Positions 1 to 7,058 of a DNA stretch of 8,969 nucleotides are shown one piece after another. The stretch comes from JAIEPT01 sp038217425 (GTDB lineage: Bacteria; Planctomycetota; Planctomycetia; Gemmatales; Gemmataceae). The stretch covers positions 1 to 8,969 of the forward strand of contig JBBQPM010000240.1 in NCBI GenBank assembly GCA_038217425.1. The letters run 5' to 3'. The notes under the pieces are model-generated. The model was not told the DNA's origin and searched no databases. It worked only from the letters and a program-made list of their open reading frames with translations. Positions within the stretch are counted from its first letter, which is position 1. Each line of letters opens with the position of its first letter. A program made the translations under genes and the position numbers.

Positions 1-140
1 AGCAGTTGCCGAGAGCGGGCCAGGCGCTCGGCGCGTCGGGCGTTGGCCAAGAGGCCGTAATGGCGGATCTTGACGAAGCTCTTGGGCAGGACGTGCTGCA
101 CGAAGCGGCGCAGGAACTCCAGAGCGTCCAAGGTCATGGT
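1..140 (-). mobile_element. IS91-family (Y2) transposase fragment, broken at both ends
   Basis: Read on the minus strand from about position 140 to the window edge, one open frame gives about 46 residues starting TMTLDALEFLRRF, then QHVLPKSFVKIRHYGLLAN, and ending ARRAERLARSRQL. This matches, from memory, the conserved region of IS91/IS1294/ISCR-type rolling-circle transposases, where a 'TMTL..EEF.RRFL.HVLP.GFVRIRHYGLLAN' block lies well inside a protein of roughly 350-450 residues. The N-terminal zinc-binding and catalytic parts are missing: the frame meets a stop codon at 159-161, only a few codons upstream, inside the neighbouring ATPase gene. The ATG at 135-137 overlaps the ATPase stop as ATGA, but it is an internal Met of the family and not a real start. 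The fragment continues past the left edge, so the far end of the element cannot be seen. The junction with ATPase sequence falls at about 138-143. No inverted repeats or target duplication are visible, as expected for this family. Confidence 0.82.
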
Positions 141-817
141 CCCGGCGCCGCCAAGACGCTACCGTCTTTCCCCTCAAGTTCGGGAATCATCATGCGCCGT
201 TCGCTCAGCACGCTGATAAGCGCGTCCTGCACTTCCGGTAAACAACGCGTGATTTCCTCGATGCGAACCAGTTTGCCGGAACGCATGGCGGCAAGCACGG
301 GCGAAGGGACCAGCGCCTCCGGCCTCGGCCCCCGCTCGAGCAACATCGCGTAGTTCCAACCGTAGCGGATATGGTCCTCGCTCGCTCCGGCAGTCCCCTG
401 AACCGTCAAGGCGGTGGAGCCGCTGATCGCCGCGGCGAGCAACTCTCCGAGCATGCTCTTGGCCGTTCCCGGCTGTCCGACGAGAAGCAGCCCGCGTTCG
501 CCCGCCAAGGTGACGACACAACGTTCGACCAGCGCGCGCGAGCCGACGAATTTCGGCTCCAAAAGCATCGACCGGGGCGAATCCGGAGGCAACTCAGCGG
601 ATGCGGGCGCTCGAATCGTTTGCCCGCGCGTACCGCACAGGAAGTCGACCACCCGTTCGGGCGACAGCAGCCAGCCCCCCGGTCTCGGCGCCACATCGGC
701 AGCGCGTAGGAAAGCGAGTTGCTTGGCGTACCGCTCCTCCGCAGGCGGCTGCTGCACCGACGTCGGCTGCAAGACGGGCTCGGCGCCGAGTTCATCGCTC
801 GGTTTCTTCTTGGCCAT
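134..817 (-). CDS. MoxR-type AAA+ ATPase, C-terminally truncated at a transposase junction
   Basis: Predicted MoxR-family AAA+ ATPase (YehL/RavA-like), a class that usually acts as a chaperone-like remodeller with VWA-domain partners. The 227 residues begin with a variable, basic and Pro-rich N-terminus (MAKKKPSDEL). A Walker A motif GQPGTAKS lies at 114-121 and a Walker B-like stretch LVRIEEI at 183-189, followed by the typical 'LPEVQDALISVLSERRMMIPELEGKDG' region at 193-219. The protein then stops at AAPGP, exactly where relatives continue into sensor 1 (usually AAPGF.VIATAN). Sensor 1, the arginine finger, sensor 2 and the lid are absent, so roughly 40% of a normal ATPase is lost and hydrolysis activity is unlikely. 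The TGA lies in transposase-derived sequence. The ATG at 815-817 follows the TAG of the upstream gene by two bases, and the purine-rich AAGAAGAGA in that gene's last codons can serve as its ribosome binding site, so it is the third or last cistron of the operon. Best regarded as a broken gene. Confidence 0.88.
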   Translation of the reverse strand: MAKKKPSDELGAEPVLQPTSVQQPPAEERYAKQLAFLRAADVAPRPGGWLLSPERVVDFLCGTRGQTIRAPASAELPPDSPRSMLLEPKFVGSRALVERCVVTLAGERGLLLVGQPGTAKSMLGELLAAAISGSTALTVQGTAGASEDHIRYGWNYAMLLERGPRPEALVPSPVLAAMRSGKLVRIEEITRCLPEVQDALISVLSERRMMIPELEGKDGSVLAAPGP

Positions 818-819
818 GG

Positions 820-3800
820 CTATCTCTTCTTTTTCGTACGTTGTACGTCTTCATAACGAGGTTCGTCGCCGTCCAGCACGCGTTGCCAGGCGGCGGCGAA
901 CAGATCCTCGAAAGGCCGAAGTACCAACGGCCCCCCCGCGGGGCACCCCGTGCCCGCGTCCATGTCGAGTTCCGCCAAATGGGCGAGCTTCCACTTCTCG
1001 ATCGGCAGCCAGGGCGCCTTGAATTCTTGCCATTCGCCCGGCAAGAAGACCGAGCGACCCGCCCGCGCCCGCGACGCTTCGAGAACTAGCTTGGCTTCCA
1101 GGAGTTCCGCGGAGGCCTTCTTGAGTTGTGCTGCCTTCCAGCCGTTCCAAAGGCAGACGTTGGCAGAGGTGGGCTCGGGCAGCGCCAAATTTTGGGTGTA
1201 GAGCACGGCCGCCTCTTCACTCAGTTTGAACTTCTTGCGAATCCCGCTCACGACGGCGGGCGCCGTGTGTTGCGGATTTTGCGGCCACGCTCCTGCCGGC
1301 ACCTCCTTGGCGACGATCGCCTTTGTCAGCTTCTGAAACCCTGGGCTTCGAATAAGGGTGAGGATCGGAAAAATGCCGTCGCCCGCTACGTACCCTTCGC
1401 CCGCATCGACTCCCAGGAGAGCGCGAAGTCGGGCCAAATCGCTGTCGTTTTTGAGCTTGGCCGGTCGAAAAGCCAACAGCACCTGATGGTGTCCGTCCAG
1501 CGCCGCGGCGGCGATCAAGCCGTCGTCGAAACGGGCTGTCCCGTCTTTGGACTGAGGTTTAGTCTTGCCGACATGCCGATTGAGCCACTCCGTCGGCGTC
1601 GGCGGTTTCTTGGTGCCGTACTCGAATAGATGCACGGTACGTACCGGGAGCATCGTACTTGAGTGGTCGAGCATTTTGGCCGTCTGCTGAATCAAAGCCG
1701 GCATCGCCGCGCGAGCAGGATGTTCGGCAGCGGTTTCCGCGTGAATCATGGCGACCAGGAGCACGACGGAACGAAGCGAATCGTCGGCGAGCACTTGTTG
1801 GTTCTTGTTGACGGCCATTAGTTGCAACGCCTGGTAGTGCTGCTCCTTGGTCGCTTTGATTTCGACTTCGCGCGGCTGCAACCACGGATGTCTGGCCGGG
1901 TCGGCCGCCGCGGCGAGGAGTTCATCGTGATCGGAACGTCCCCAACGCGACACGTTGCCCAGGGCCGAAAGACGTTTCTGCAGCGCCGCGTCGAGCGGCA
2001 AGCGCTTGGGCATACTCTTCAGCCAGGTCTTTTCAAGGGCGCGCAACACCGGCGTGCGATCGGCCGCGAACGGGGCGGCGCCTCCTTGCGCCACCACCGC
2101 CTGGTAGAGTTGCGCGAGTATCGCTTCGTTGAGATTGCGCAGCGCCTGGCGAGCCGCGCTCGCCTCGGCCGCTTTCCATCCCAGTGCGGTTCGCAGCTCG
2201 GCGGGCAGAAAGTTTTGCTCGTATCGTTCGACGTTCAAGCCCCCCAACCAAATCAAGCCGATCTCCGCGGGCGACGCCGAAACCGTCGCCGCAACTTGCG
2301 CAAGCTCTTCCGGGGAAGGCAACGGCAGTGCGGTGCTGGACTCGACTGCCGCGATGAACGCCGCCATGGCTGCGCCGTCGGCTTTCGTTTTCAACTTGCG
2401 GATGTTCTTGAACTGATAGCCAGCCAAGCCGCCAGGCGTTTTGGCTGTCGAGTAACGCAGGATATGGAACGGGAACTGGGCATACGACTCATTACTTATT
2501 ACAACGAAACGGTCGTCACCGTTGCGGACCGTGAAGGCGCCCCCCCCGCCGTCATCATCGTCGTCGTCGAACGCGGGTTTCTTCTTTTTACCTTCGAGAT
2601 GTCCTTCGATGAGGTCGAACTGTCCGGGGAGATCCGCGATACCGAGTTCGTGCCAGTGCTTCAGGAAGTCGAGCCAGGAAAAATCGCCTGCCGACTTCGG
2701 GCCCATCTTCGCGGCCGTCGCGCGCCAATACATTTGCCAGGCGCGTAATGAGAGATCGACGAGCATCGAGAACCAGAGAAGACCGGTTCTCGGCAACTCG
2801 CCCGGTTCGGCTTCGCCTTTGAGAAATGCGGCGGCCGCGATTAGATGCGCGCTGACCGAAGCGTCGGCGTCGTCGCCAAAGACATTGAAGTTTTCCATGC
2901 CCCACTGAGCGGCGGCGCGATCGCTCTTGAGATACTGAAGCCGCGTCGAACCGCCGGCCGACTTCTTCGAGTCTCCTCCCGCCTCGTCGCGCAGGGCAGC
3001 AAACGCGGCGCTTTCGCGCTGGGCTCTTTCGATCACCTTGGCGACGCCAAGCGCCAGTCGATCCGGGGCTCCTGGCAGTATCTTCTTGAGGGCGGCGAGC
3101 AGATGCTTCAGCGAATTTTCGGTCTTGGGCGTCGGACTCCGCGGCAGCGCGCGATCTTCAGCCGCCGCGTTCAGCAGGACGGTACATTGTTCCGCGCTGA
3201 TCGTGCGCAGCTTCTTCGACGACGCCTCATCGCGTACTTTGAGCAGATGCCAAAAGTGCATTGGCAGCAACACCACCTGGCCCTCGGCGTAGTCAGTGGA
3301 GAAATCCTGAAGGCTGGCGATCCGCGTCGAACCGCTCGGATCCCAAAGAAGGTAGTTCCCCGCGCGAGCGGACGACGTCACCGGCAAATATTCCTTCGTC
3401 CCGGGCTGGCGGAGTAGGCCGACCGGCATGGCCGCGGAACCGTCGGAACCGACCAGGGGTTTGTCCCAGCGCCGGCCGTCGATGCCGAGGCCGAAGTATT
3501 TGCCGTCGGCGCGCTGTAGCGTCTTCCAGCCGAGCATGCCCTCCTTAGCGCCGAGCGGCGAATTCTCGGCGCCGGCGGGAGCGAGCATTAGCTCCGAGCC
3601 GACCAGGACGAGCGCGCTCCCTTCACTTTCCTCGAACCACGCCGGCACGCTCACGCGCAACTGCTTGCCGGTCCGCGGGTCGATTTCGCCGATCTTCCAG
3701 ACGTGCTGATGCGTCGTTTGATCGTATTCGCCGGTCAGCCGCCAAAACCGCTGGCCGTCGTGGAAGTAAGGATTCGTCGCCGGCATCTGCTTGTCGCCGG

Positions 3801-3846
3801 AACAAACGACCTGCTGTCCCAAGAACACGCTGCCGTCGGCCAGCAC
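820..3846 (-). CDS. C-terminal part of a very large protein of unknown function, split off by an in-frame stop
   Basis: The 1008-residue frame shown starts at a GTG (3844-3846), but this is probably not a true start. There is no Shine-Dalgarno sequence before it, and the frame is open back to 3873, directly abutting the TAA of the upstream 659-codon gene in the same frame (GYFSNSVATV, then LADGSVFLG). The first ~200 residues are rich in short beta-like stretches (DGQRFWRLTGEYD, VWKIGEIDPRTGKQL, GNYLLWDPSG), compatible with a propeller or WD-like fold continuing from the upstream part. The middle and end look mostly alpha-helical, with many Ala/Leu segments. A charged linker, KKKKPAF followed by six Asp and four Gly, lies at about 420-436 and separates two regions. 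The C-terminus is basic (RTKKKR). No catalytic motif, membrane segment or signal peptide was seen. The family is not recognised with certainty; large proteins of this kind sit beside MoxR ATPases in actinobacteria and others, often under the loose label 'DNA-binding protein' (memory, unverified). It ends with TAG two bases before the ATPase ATG. Confidence 0.8.
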   Translation of the reverse strand: MLADGSVFLGQQVVCSGDKQMPATNPYFHDGQRFWRLTGEYDQTTHQHVWKIGEIDPRTGKQLRVSVPAWFEESEGSALVLVGSELMLAPAGAENSPLGAKEGMLGWKTLQRADGKYFGLGIDGRRWDKPLVGSDGSAAMPVGLLRQPGTKEYLPVTSSARAGNYLLWDPSGSTRIASLQDFSTDYAEGQVVLLPMHFWHLLKVRDEASSKKLRTISAEQCTVLLNAAAEDRALPRSPTPKTENSLKHLLAALKKILPGAPDRLALGVAKVIERAQRESAAFAALRDEAGGDSKKSAGGSTRLQYLKSDRAAAQWGMENFNVFGDDADASVSAHLIAAAAFLKGEAEPGELPRTGLLWFSMLVDLSLRAWQMYWRATAAKMGPKSAGDFSWLDFLKHWHELGIADLPGQFDLIEGHLEGKKKKPAFDDDDDDGGGGAFTVRNGDDRFVVISNESYAQFPFHILRYSTAKTPGGLAGYQFKNIRKLKTKADGAAMAAFIAAVESSTALPLPSPEELAQVAATVSASPAEIGLIWLGGLNVERYEQNFLPAELRTALGWKAAEASAARQALRNLNEAILAQLYQAVVAQGGAAPFAADRTPVLRALEKTWLKSMPKRLPLDAALQKRLSALGNVSRWGRSDHDELLAAAADPARHPWLQPREVEIKATKEQHYQALQLMAVNKNQQVLADDSLRSVVLLVAMIHAETAAEHPARAAMPALIQQTAKMLDHSSTMLPVRTVHLFEYGTKKPPTPTEWLNRHVGKTKPQSKDGTARFDDGLIAAAALDGHHQVLLAFRPAKLKNDSDLARLRALLGVDAGEGYVAGDGIFPILTLIRSPGFQKLTKAIVAKEVPAGAWPQNPQHTAPAVVSGIRKKFKLSEEAAVLYTQNLALPEPTSANVCLWNGWKAAQLKKASAELLEAKLVLEASRARAGRSVFLPGEWQEFKAPWLPIEKWKLAHLAELDMDAGTGCPAGGPLVLRPFEDLFAAAWQRVLDGDEPRYEDVQRTKKKR

Positions 3847-3873
3847 CGTCGCGACGCTATTCGAGAAGTAACC

Positions 3874-3876
3874 TTA
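3874..3876 (-). other. In-frame TAA interrupting a 1,676-residue reading frame
   Basis: Frame check shows codons on the two sides of this TAA belong to the same reading frame: ...DPAQQYDSPG, stop, GYFSNSVATVLADGSV.... Nothing between 5853 and 820 except this codon interrupts the frame. A single C-to-T change (CAA to TAA) would explain it, giving Gln between Gly and Gly. The context on the coding strand is GGC TAA GGT. Because no ribosome binding site precedes the next GTG, the simplest reading is a nonsense mutation in one large gene. A genuine split gene, readthrough or a base-call error cannot be excluded. Confidence 0.7.
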
Positions 3877-5853
3877 GCCAGGCGAATCGTATTGTTGCGC
3901 GGGATCGCTCGCCCAGAAGAAATGACCTCGATACTGGTCGTCGCGGTAGATCACCGCCAGATCGTCGCCGATCGCGACGAGAGCCGCGAGCTGGGACTTT
4001 TTGGGCAAGCGCAGTTCGTGTTTGCGCACTTTGTCATCACTGCCGACCACGGTCTCATGCACCTTGTCGGAGACGGCGATGTTGGGAAACGTCAGATGAA
4101 GGTTCGTGTCGCCGTAGCGGTCAGGCGAAATCTTGATCTTGCCGTCGTCGACGATTTTTTCAAAGGCAGGCAGACCGTACTCGTCGAAGACGCCGGCCTG
4201 AAGCGTGCGCCGGAGCATGGCGGCGGCGTCGACGCGCTGGAGTCGTTCGGCCAAGTCGGGGAACAGGCGGAGCGTGTCGGGCCAAAGCGTCGCTTCGAGC
4301 CGTTCGCGAGCGACTTCAAAGCTCGCCAATCCCGAGCCTTCCAGACTGGCGAAGATTTCCTCGGCGTGCATGCGCCAGACTTCACAGATGCCGGGACGAT
4401 CGCCAGCAGCCAGCGCGAAAGGACGCTGTTCCAGATTCGATTGGCGGTAGCCTCGCTGCACCGTTCCGCCTCGGCACGTCAACGCTTCGTCGAGCCCTCT
4501 ATAGATCGCCGACTTGAAACGCTCGTCGCGCCACGATTTGACGACGTCTTGATTGCGCAGCGGATGATCGACGTCCGCCGACAACCAACCGGCAAACGTC
4601 ACCTCGAACTCCGCTGGCGGATCGTCAACCTGAACGCCCAAACCGAAACAGGCCTCGAGTACGTCGATATCGATGGTGCTGACGCCGTATCGCCGGCGGA
4701 TCGCGAGCCCGAGCGGTGTTTTTTCCTTCTTGAGGCGCGGAGCCAACTTTTCGAGCATCTCCAGCGTCCGCTTCGGCGCCGGCACTTCGTCGCACACGAC
4801 TCGGCCAAACCAGACGGCGATCGGCTCGTCCAACGGCGGCGCCCCGCGGAGCCTGTCCTCCCACAAATACTCGATCACGCCCCACTCCTCAAGCATTTCG
4901 AACCAAGCGCCGAGCTTGCTTTCGCCGTAGTACCGCGTTTCCGGGCGGGTGTGCCTGAGTAGCGCCACCGCGAAGGCAGGACTGCGCGCCGTAATGCGTT
5001 TGCAGGCGCCGCTGCACGCCTTCCAGAACGGGTGCGGCGCTCGGCCCATCGCGGGGGCCTCGATCAACTCTTCCAGGAAGCTTTCGATTTCCTGGTCGCA
5101 GTCCCGCTTGGCTGCCTTCGCCAGTTTGAGCAGGTCCTTCGGCAGCGTCGCCCAGGGCGCCATGCCGCCGCGCGTGCGACGGACGCACAGGTCGCGGAAG
5201 ATGGCGTACGCCTCGGCAGGCGGGTAGTGATTCTGCAGATCGTCGCCGTACTCCGACAAAGCGCTGCCGGAGACGCAGCCGGAGAGCACGAACTCGAGCA
5301 CGACGTCGCGCCTTCGCGCCCGATCGGATTCGAGAGCGTGGACGCGCTCGGCTTCCAACGATTTGTTGAGCGCCCGCCCCGCGTAGGTCTGGTTGCCGAT
5401 GTCCTTGAAGGTCCGCCCCGCCTCCTCCCAAAACGGCGGCAAGAAATGACGCGCGGAACGGCCGAGATCCTTCGCCATCTCCGAGTACGCATCCCAGGCG
5501 TGTCCCGGTTTCGACTTCGCCAGACGCGCCGCCCCCTTCATGCGTTTGACCATGTCGAGGGCGAAACGAGCATTCTTCGGGTCGTTGATCAGCGCCCAGG
5601 CCGCGAATCCCAAACTGCGGCGCTGCTGCCAGGCAATCGGGCCCGAAATCTTGGGCGCCGCGAAACCGAGGAACTCCATCGCCAAATCTTCGGCCTGCCC
5701 CAGACGGTCCGACGCCAAACGAATCACCGCGCGATTTCCCAGCGCGGGATGAAGATAGGTTCGGGCCACCAGCTGCTCCGCCGCGTTTTCATCGACCTTG
5801 GCCTTTGCGGCGACGAGTCCGCCGGCTTCGAGTTGCACGGTGGTTGTGCTCAT
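3874..5853 (-). CDS. N-terminal part of the same very large protein of unknown function
   Basis: The 659-residue product starts at ATG 5851-5853, which overlaps the stop of the preceding gene as ATGA and has a strong GGAGG six bases upstream, so start and translational coupling are convincing. After a short N-terminal extension, residues ~28-65 hold LVARTYLHPALGNRAVIRL and AEDLAMEFLGF, and the segment to ~330 reads as helical repeats; the stretch around 151-175 (DIGNQTYAGRALNKSLEAER) is TPR-like. The last ~120 residues become beta-rich (KIKISPDRYGDTNLHLTFP, LAVIYRDDQYRGHFFWASD) and stop abruptly at DSPG in the middle of what looks like a repeating beta fold that resumes after the stop. No transmembrane segment, signal peptide or known active site is visible, suggesting a cytoplasmic scaffold or regulatory protein. 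From memory it resembles the N-terminus of ~1,700-residue proteins encoded next to MoxR-type ATPases. With the downstream half the intact protein would have about 1,676 residues. Gene reality is firm; function is unknown. Confidence 0.88.
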   Translation of the reverse strand: MSTTTVQLEAGGLVAAKAKVDENAAEQLVARTYLHPALGNRAVIRLASDRLGQAEDLAMEFLGFAAPKISGPIAWQQRRSLGFAAWALINDPKNARFALDMVKRMKGAARLAKSKPGHAWDAYSEMAKDLGRSARHFLPPFWEEAGRTFKDIGNQTYAGRALNKSLEAERVHALESDRARRRDVVLEFVLSGCVSGSALSEYGDDLQNHYPPAEAYAIFRDLCVRRTRGGMAPWATLPKDLLKLAKAAKRDCDQEIESFLEELIEAPAMGRAPHPFWKACSGACKRITARSPAFAVALLRHTRPETRYYGESKLGAWFEMLEEWGVIEYLWEDRLRGAPPLDEPIAVWFGRVVCDEVPAPKRTLEMLEKLAPRLKKEKTPLGLAIRRRYGVSTIDIDVLEACFGLGVQVDDPPAEFEVTFAGWLSADVDHPLRNQDVVKSWRDERFKSAIYRGLDEALTCRGGTVQRGYRQSNLEQRPFALAAGDRPGICEVWRMHAEEIFASLEGSGLASFEVARERLEATLWPDTLRLFPDLAERLQRVDAAAMLRRTLQAGVFDEYGLPAFEKIVDDGKIKISPDRYGDTNLHLTFPNIAVSDKVHETVVGSDDKVRKHELRLPKKSQLAALVAIGDDLAVIYRDDQYRGHFFWASDPAQQYDSPG

Positions 5854-6773
5854 GCTTCGCCTCCTTCGTCTTTCTCAACCTTACGTTTCGCGTAAATCTG
5901 CGAGGCCATGCGCACCCCCTCACTGAACGTAACTCGGCCCACGTCGGCGATTTTCTGAGGCTTCTGATCACTATCGACGAATATCAGCTCGCCCGTATAG
6001 GTCTCTCCTTCCGGGAAATCGTCGCCGATCCAGAAACGCGCCTCGACGGGCTTGGCATTCTCCCAAACCTTACTGCACGCATAGCCGCCGCGAACGGGAT
6101 AGCCGAGCCGGCGACAGAGCGAACTCGCAAAGTTCAGCTGTTCGAACTTCCCGTTGCTGTAGTCCATCAGCAGCGACATCTCTTTCTGTTCGGCGCTGGC
6201 CGCGAAGATCGGACGGAAGATTTGTTCGATCGCCTGCGAGAATTCCATATCCGCTGCGATCTCGCGCAGGTCGTCGAGCCCGTCGATCAGGATCGGATGG
6301 GGGATCAACATCTGGGGCGCCGCGATCCACTGCGTTTCACCGTCGCGATCGACGACCCCGATTCCCTTCTTCGGATCGACGTCGCGAAGGAGCCCCGTTT
6401 GAGCTGCGTTGCCCTGAGCGTCCGCCGTGGTCACGACCAGGTTGCGAAGCATGTCGCGCCAATCCGGATCCGGCCACAACGCCCGTACGACGTCGCACGG
6501 AACCGGCAGCGAACGCAGCATCCACATCTCCACGCGGCGCAGGCACTCGGTTCGATGGTCCGCCAGCCACTCGCATAGCGCGGAAAGCTGCTCGGCCAAT
6601 TCGGACTCTTTCAATTCCTTGGGAACTGAGGTGAGCTTTTTTCCTGCGGGATTTCGGCACACGATCTTTCCAGCTTCGATGCCGAGCGAATACTTCTTAT
6701 CGGCGTCAAGCCAGGGGATATCTTTGGTCGCCGATTCGTCGGACTGTCGCGGAGACGCGGCGGGTTTGGCCAT
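5850..6773 (-). CDS. Stand-alone DUF4132-like (MolR/YehI-type) protein
   Basis: A 307-residue protein, first cistron of the operon. ATG at 6771-6773 follows GAGGGAG with a six-base spacer. Two segments recall the C-terminal DUF4132 region of MolR/YehI proteins: a 'GKIVCRNPAGKKLTSVPKEL' stretch at 35-54, and a block at 127-165 containing GLLRDVDP, GIGVVDRDGETQW and IPHPILIDGLDDL, followed by AIEQIFRPIF at 181-190. In large family members (usually over 1,000 residues, often with an N-terminal WGR domain) this block has the form 'vd.dG.....vgiaHPl.L......W...f.dy...QpF.Ql.Rpv'. Here only the C-terminal half exists as a separate protein, without a WGR domain. The function of DUF4132 is not established; in Escherichia coli yehI lies beside a MoxR-type ATPase gene (yehL), which matches the layout here. 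The C-terminus is charged (KRKVEKDEGGEA). It overlaps the next gene by four bases (ATGA), so translation is probably coupled. Assignment is from pattern memory, not a profile search. Confidence 0.8.
   Translation of the reverse strand: MAKPAASPRQSDESATKDIPWLDADKKYSLGIEAGKIVCRNPAGKKLTSVPKELKESELAEQLSALCEWLADHRTECLRRVEMWMLRSLPVPCDVVRALWPDPDWRDMLRNLVVTTADAQGNAAQTGLLRDVDPKKGIGVVDRDGETQWIAAPQMLIPHPILIDGLDDLREIAADMEFSQAIEQIFRPIFAASAEQKEMSLLMDYSNGKFEQLNFASSLCRRLGYPVRGGYACSKVWENAKPVEARFWIGDDFPEGETYTGELIFVDSDQKPQKIADVGRVTFSEGVRMASQIYAKRKVEKDEGGEA
5860..5867 (-). promoter_or_regulatory. Ribosome binding site of the large-protein gene
   Basis: On the minus strand GAAGGAGG precedes the ATG at 5851-5853 with a six-base spacer (CGAAGC). 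It lies within the last codons of the DUF4132-like gene and fixes the start of the large gene. It contrasts with the complete lack of such a site before the GTG at 3844-3846. Confidence 0.85.
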
Positions 6774-6779
6774 AAATTA

Positions 6780-6786
6780 CTCCCTC
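6780..6786 (-). promoter_or_regulatory. Ribosome binding site of the DUF4132-like gene
   Basis: On the minus strand GAGGGAG is followed by TAATTT and ATG, an ideal spacing. It supports ATG 6771-6773 as the start of the operon's first gene. Confidence 0.8.
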
Positions 6787-6791
6787 GGAAA

Positions 6792-6805
6792 GTATCGTAC
6801 GATAC
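6792..6805. promoter_or_regulatory. 14-bp perfect palindrome, candidate operator
   Basis: GTATCGTACGATAC equals its own reverse complement over all 14 bases. It lies 19 bp upstream of the first ATG of the operon, just before the ribosome binding site. Position and symmetry suit a homodimeric repressor site, or a small hairpin in the leader transcript that could influence ribosome access. No matching regulator gene lies in the window, and no second copy of the full palindrome was noticed. Confidence 0.45.
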
Positions 6806-6829
6806 GGGTAGGGTTGGGATCCTAGAGCG

Positions 6830-6858
6830 AGTATATGAGTTGAGTTGCAGCAATTCCA
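6830..6858 (-). promoter_or_regulatory. Possible sigma-70-like promoter of the DUF4132/ATPase operon
   Basis: On the minus strand TATACT (6830-6835) is a fair -10 box; 17 bases upstream TGGAAT (6853-6858) matches TTGACA at only three of six positions. A start near 6823 would give a leader of about 50 bases and place the palindrome inside it. The -35 is weak, and in GC-rich phyla promoter consensus differs, so this is tentative. Confidence 0.25.
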
Positions 6859-7058
6859 TCTGGTGCGCAGCGACCCCAATTTTCTTCTCAGTATCACCGC
6901 GCCCGTGCACTGTTCAAGTCGTCTGGTGGTTCCCCTCGACGGATTGCCGGCCGTACGATCGGGCGCTTATCGTCATCGACAGCAACAGCATCGCTCACGA
7001 ACCTTTGCGAGAGATCACGTCGATCGAACTGCCCATCGTTGGAGGCGCGTCGCCATTT
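6859..7058. other. Intergenic stretch with no recognised gene
   Basis: About 200 bases between the end of the broken response regulator and the putative promoter. Short open frames exist on both strands, but none has a ribosome binding site or a recognisable product. No stem followed by a T-run was found for the minus-strand genes ending here, so the terminator of the kinase/regulator unit is not evident. Confidence 0.5.

Noticed and set aside
135..137. ATG overlapping the ATPase stop (ATGA) as a coupled start of a downstream gene
   Set aside because: The sequence that follows matches an internal block of IS91-type transposases, so the overlap is an accident of the junction and not operon coupling.
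833..848. Near-palindromic TCGTACGTTGTACGTC at the end of the large-protein gene
   Set aside because: It encodes ordinary codons near the C-terminus, has no T-run and no gene start needing an operator, so chance is the simpler explanation.
1822..2748. Plus-strand open frame of 308 codons
   Set aside because: Antisense to the C-terminal half of the large protein, with biased Arg-rich composition; its 'VIIVVVER' stretch is only the complement of the Asp run.
3703..4962. Plus-strand open frame of 419 codons
   Set aside because: It lies opposite the large-protein gene, is Arg/His/Val-rich as expected for an antisense shadow in GC-rich DNA, and has no ribosome binding site or recognisable motif.
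5032..6578. Plus-strand open frames of 287 and 257 codons (5032-5895, 5805-6578)
   Set aside because: Both overlap well-supported minus-strand genes, span gene junctions and show no domain features.
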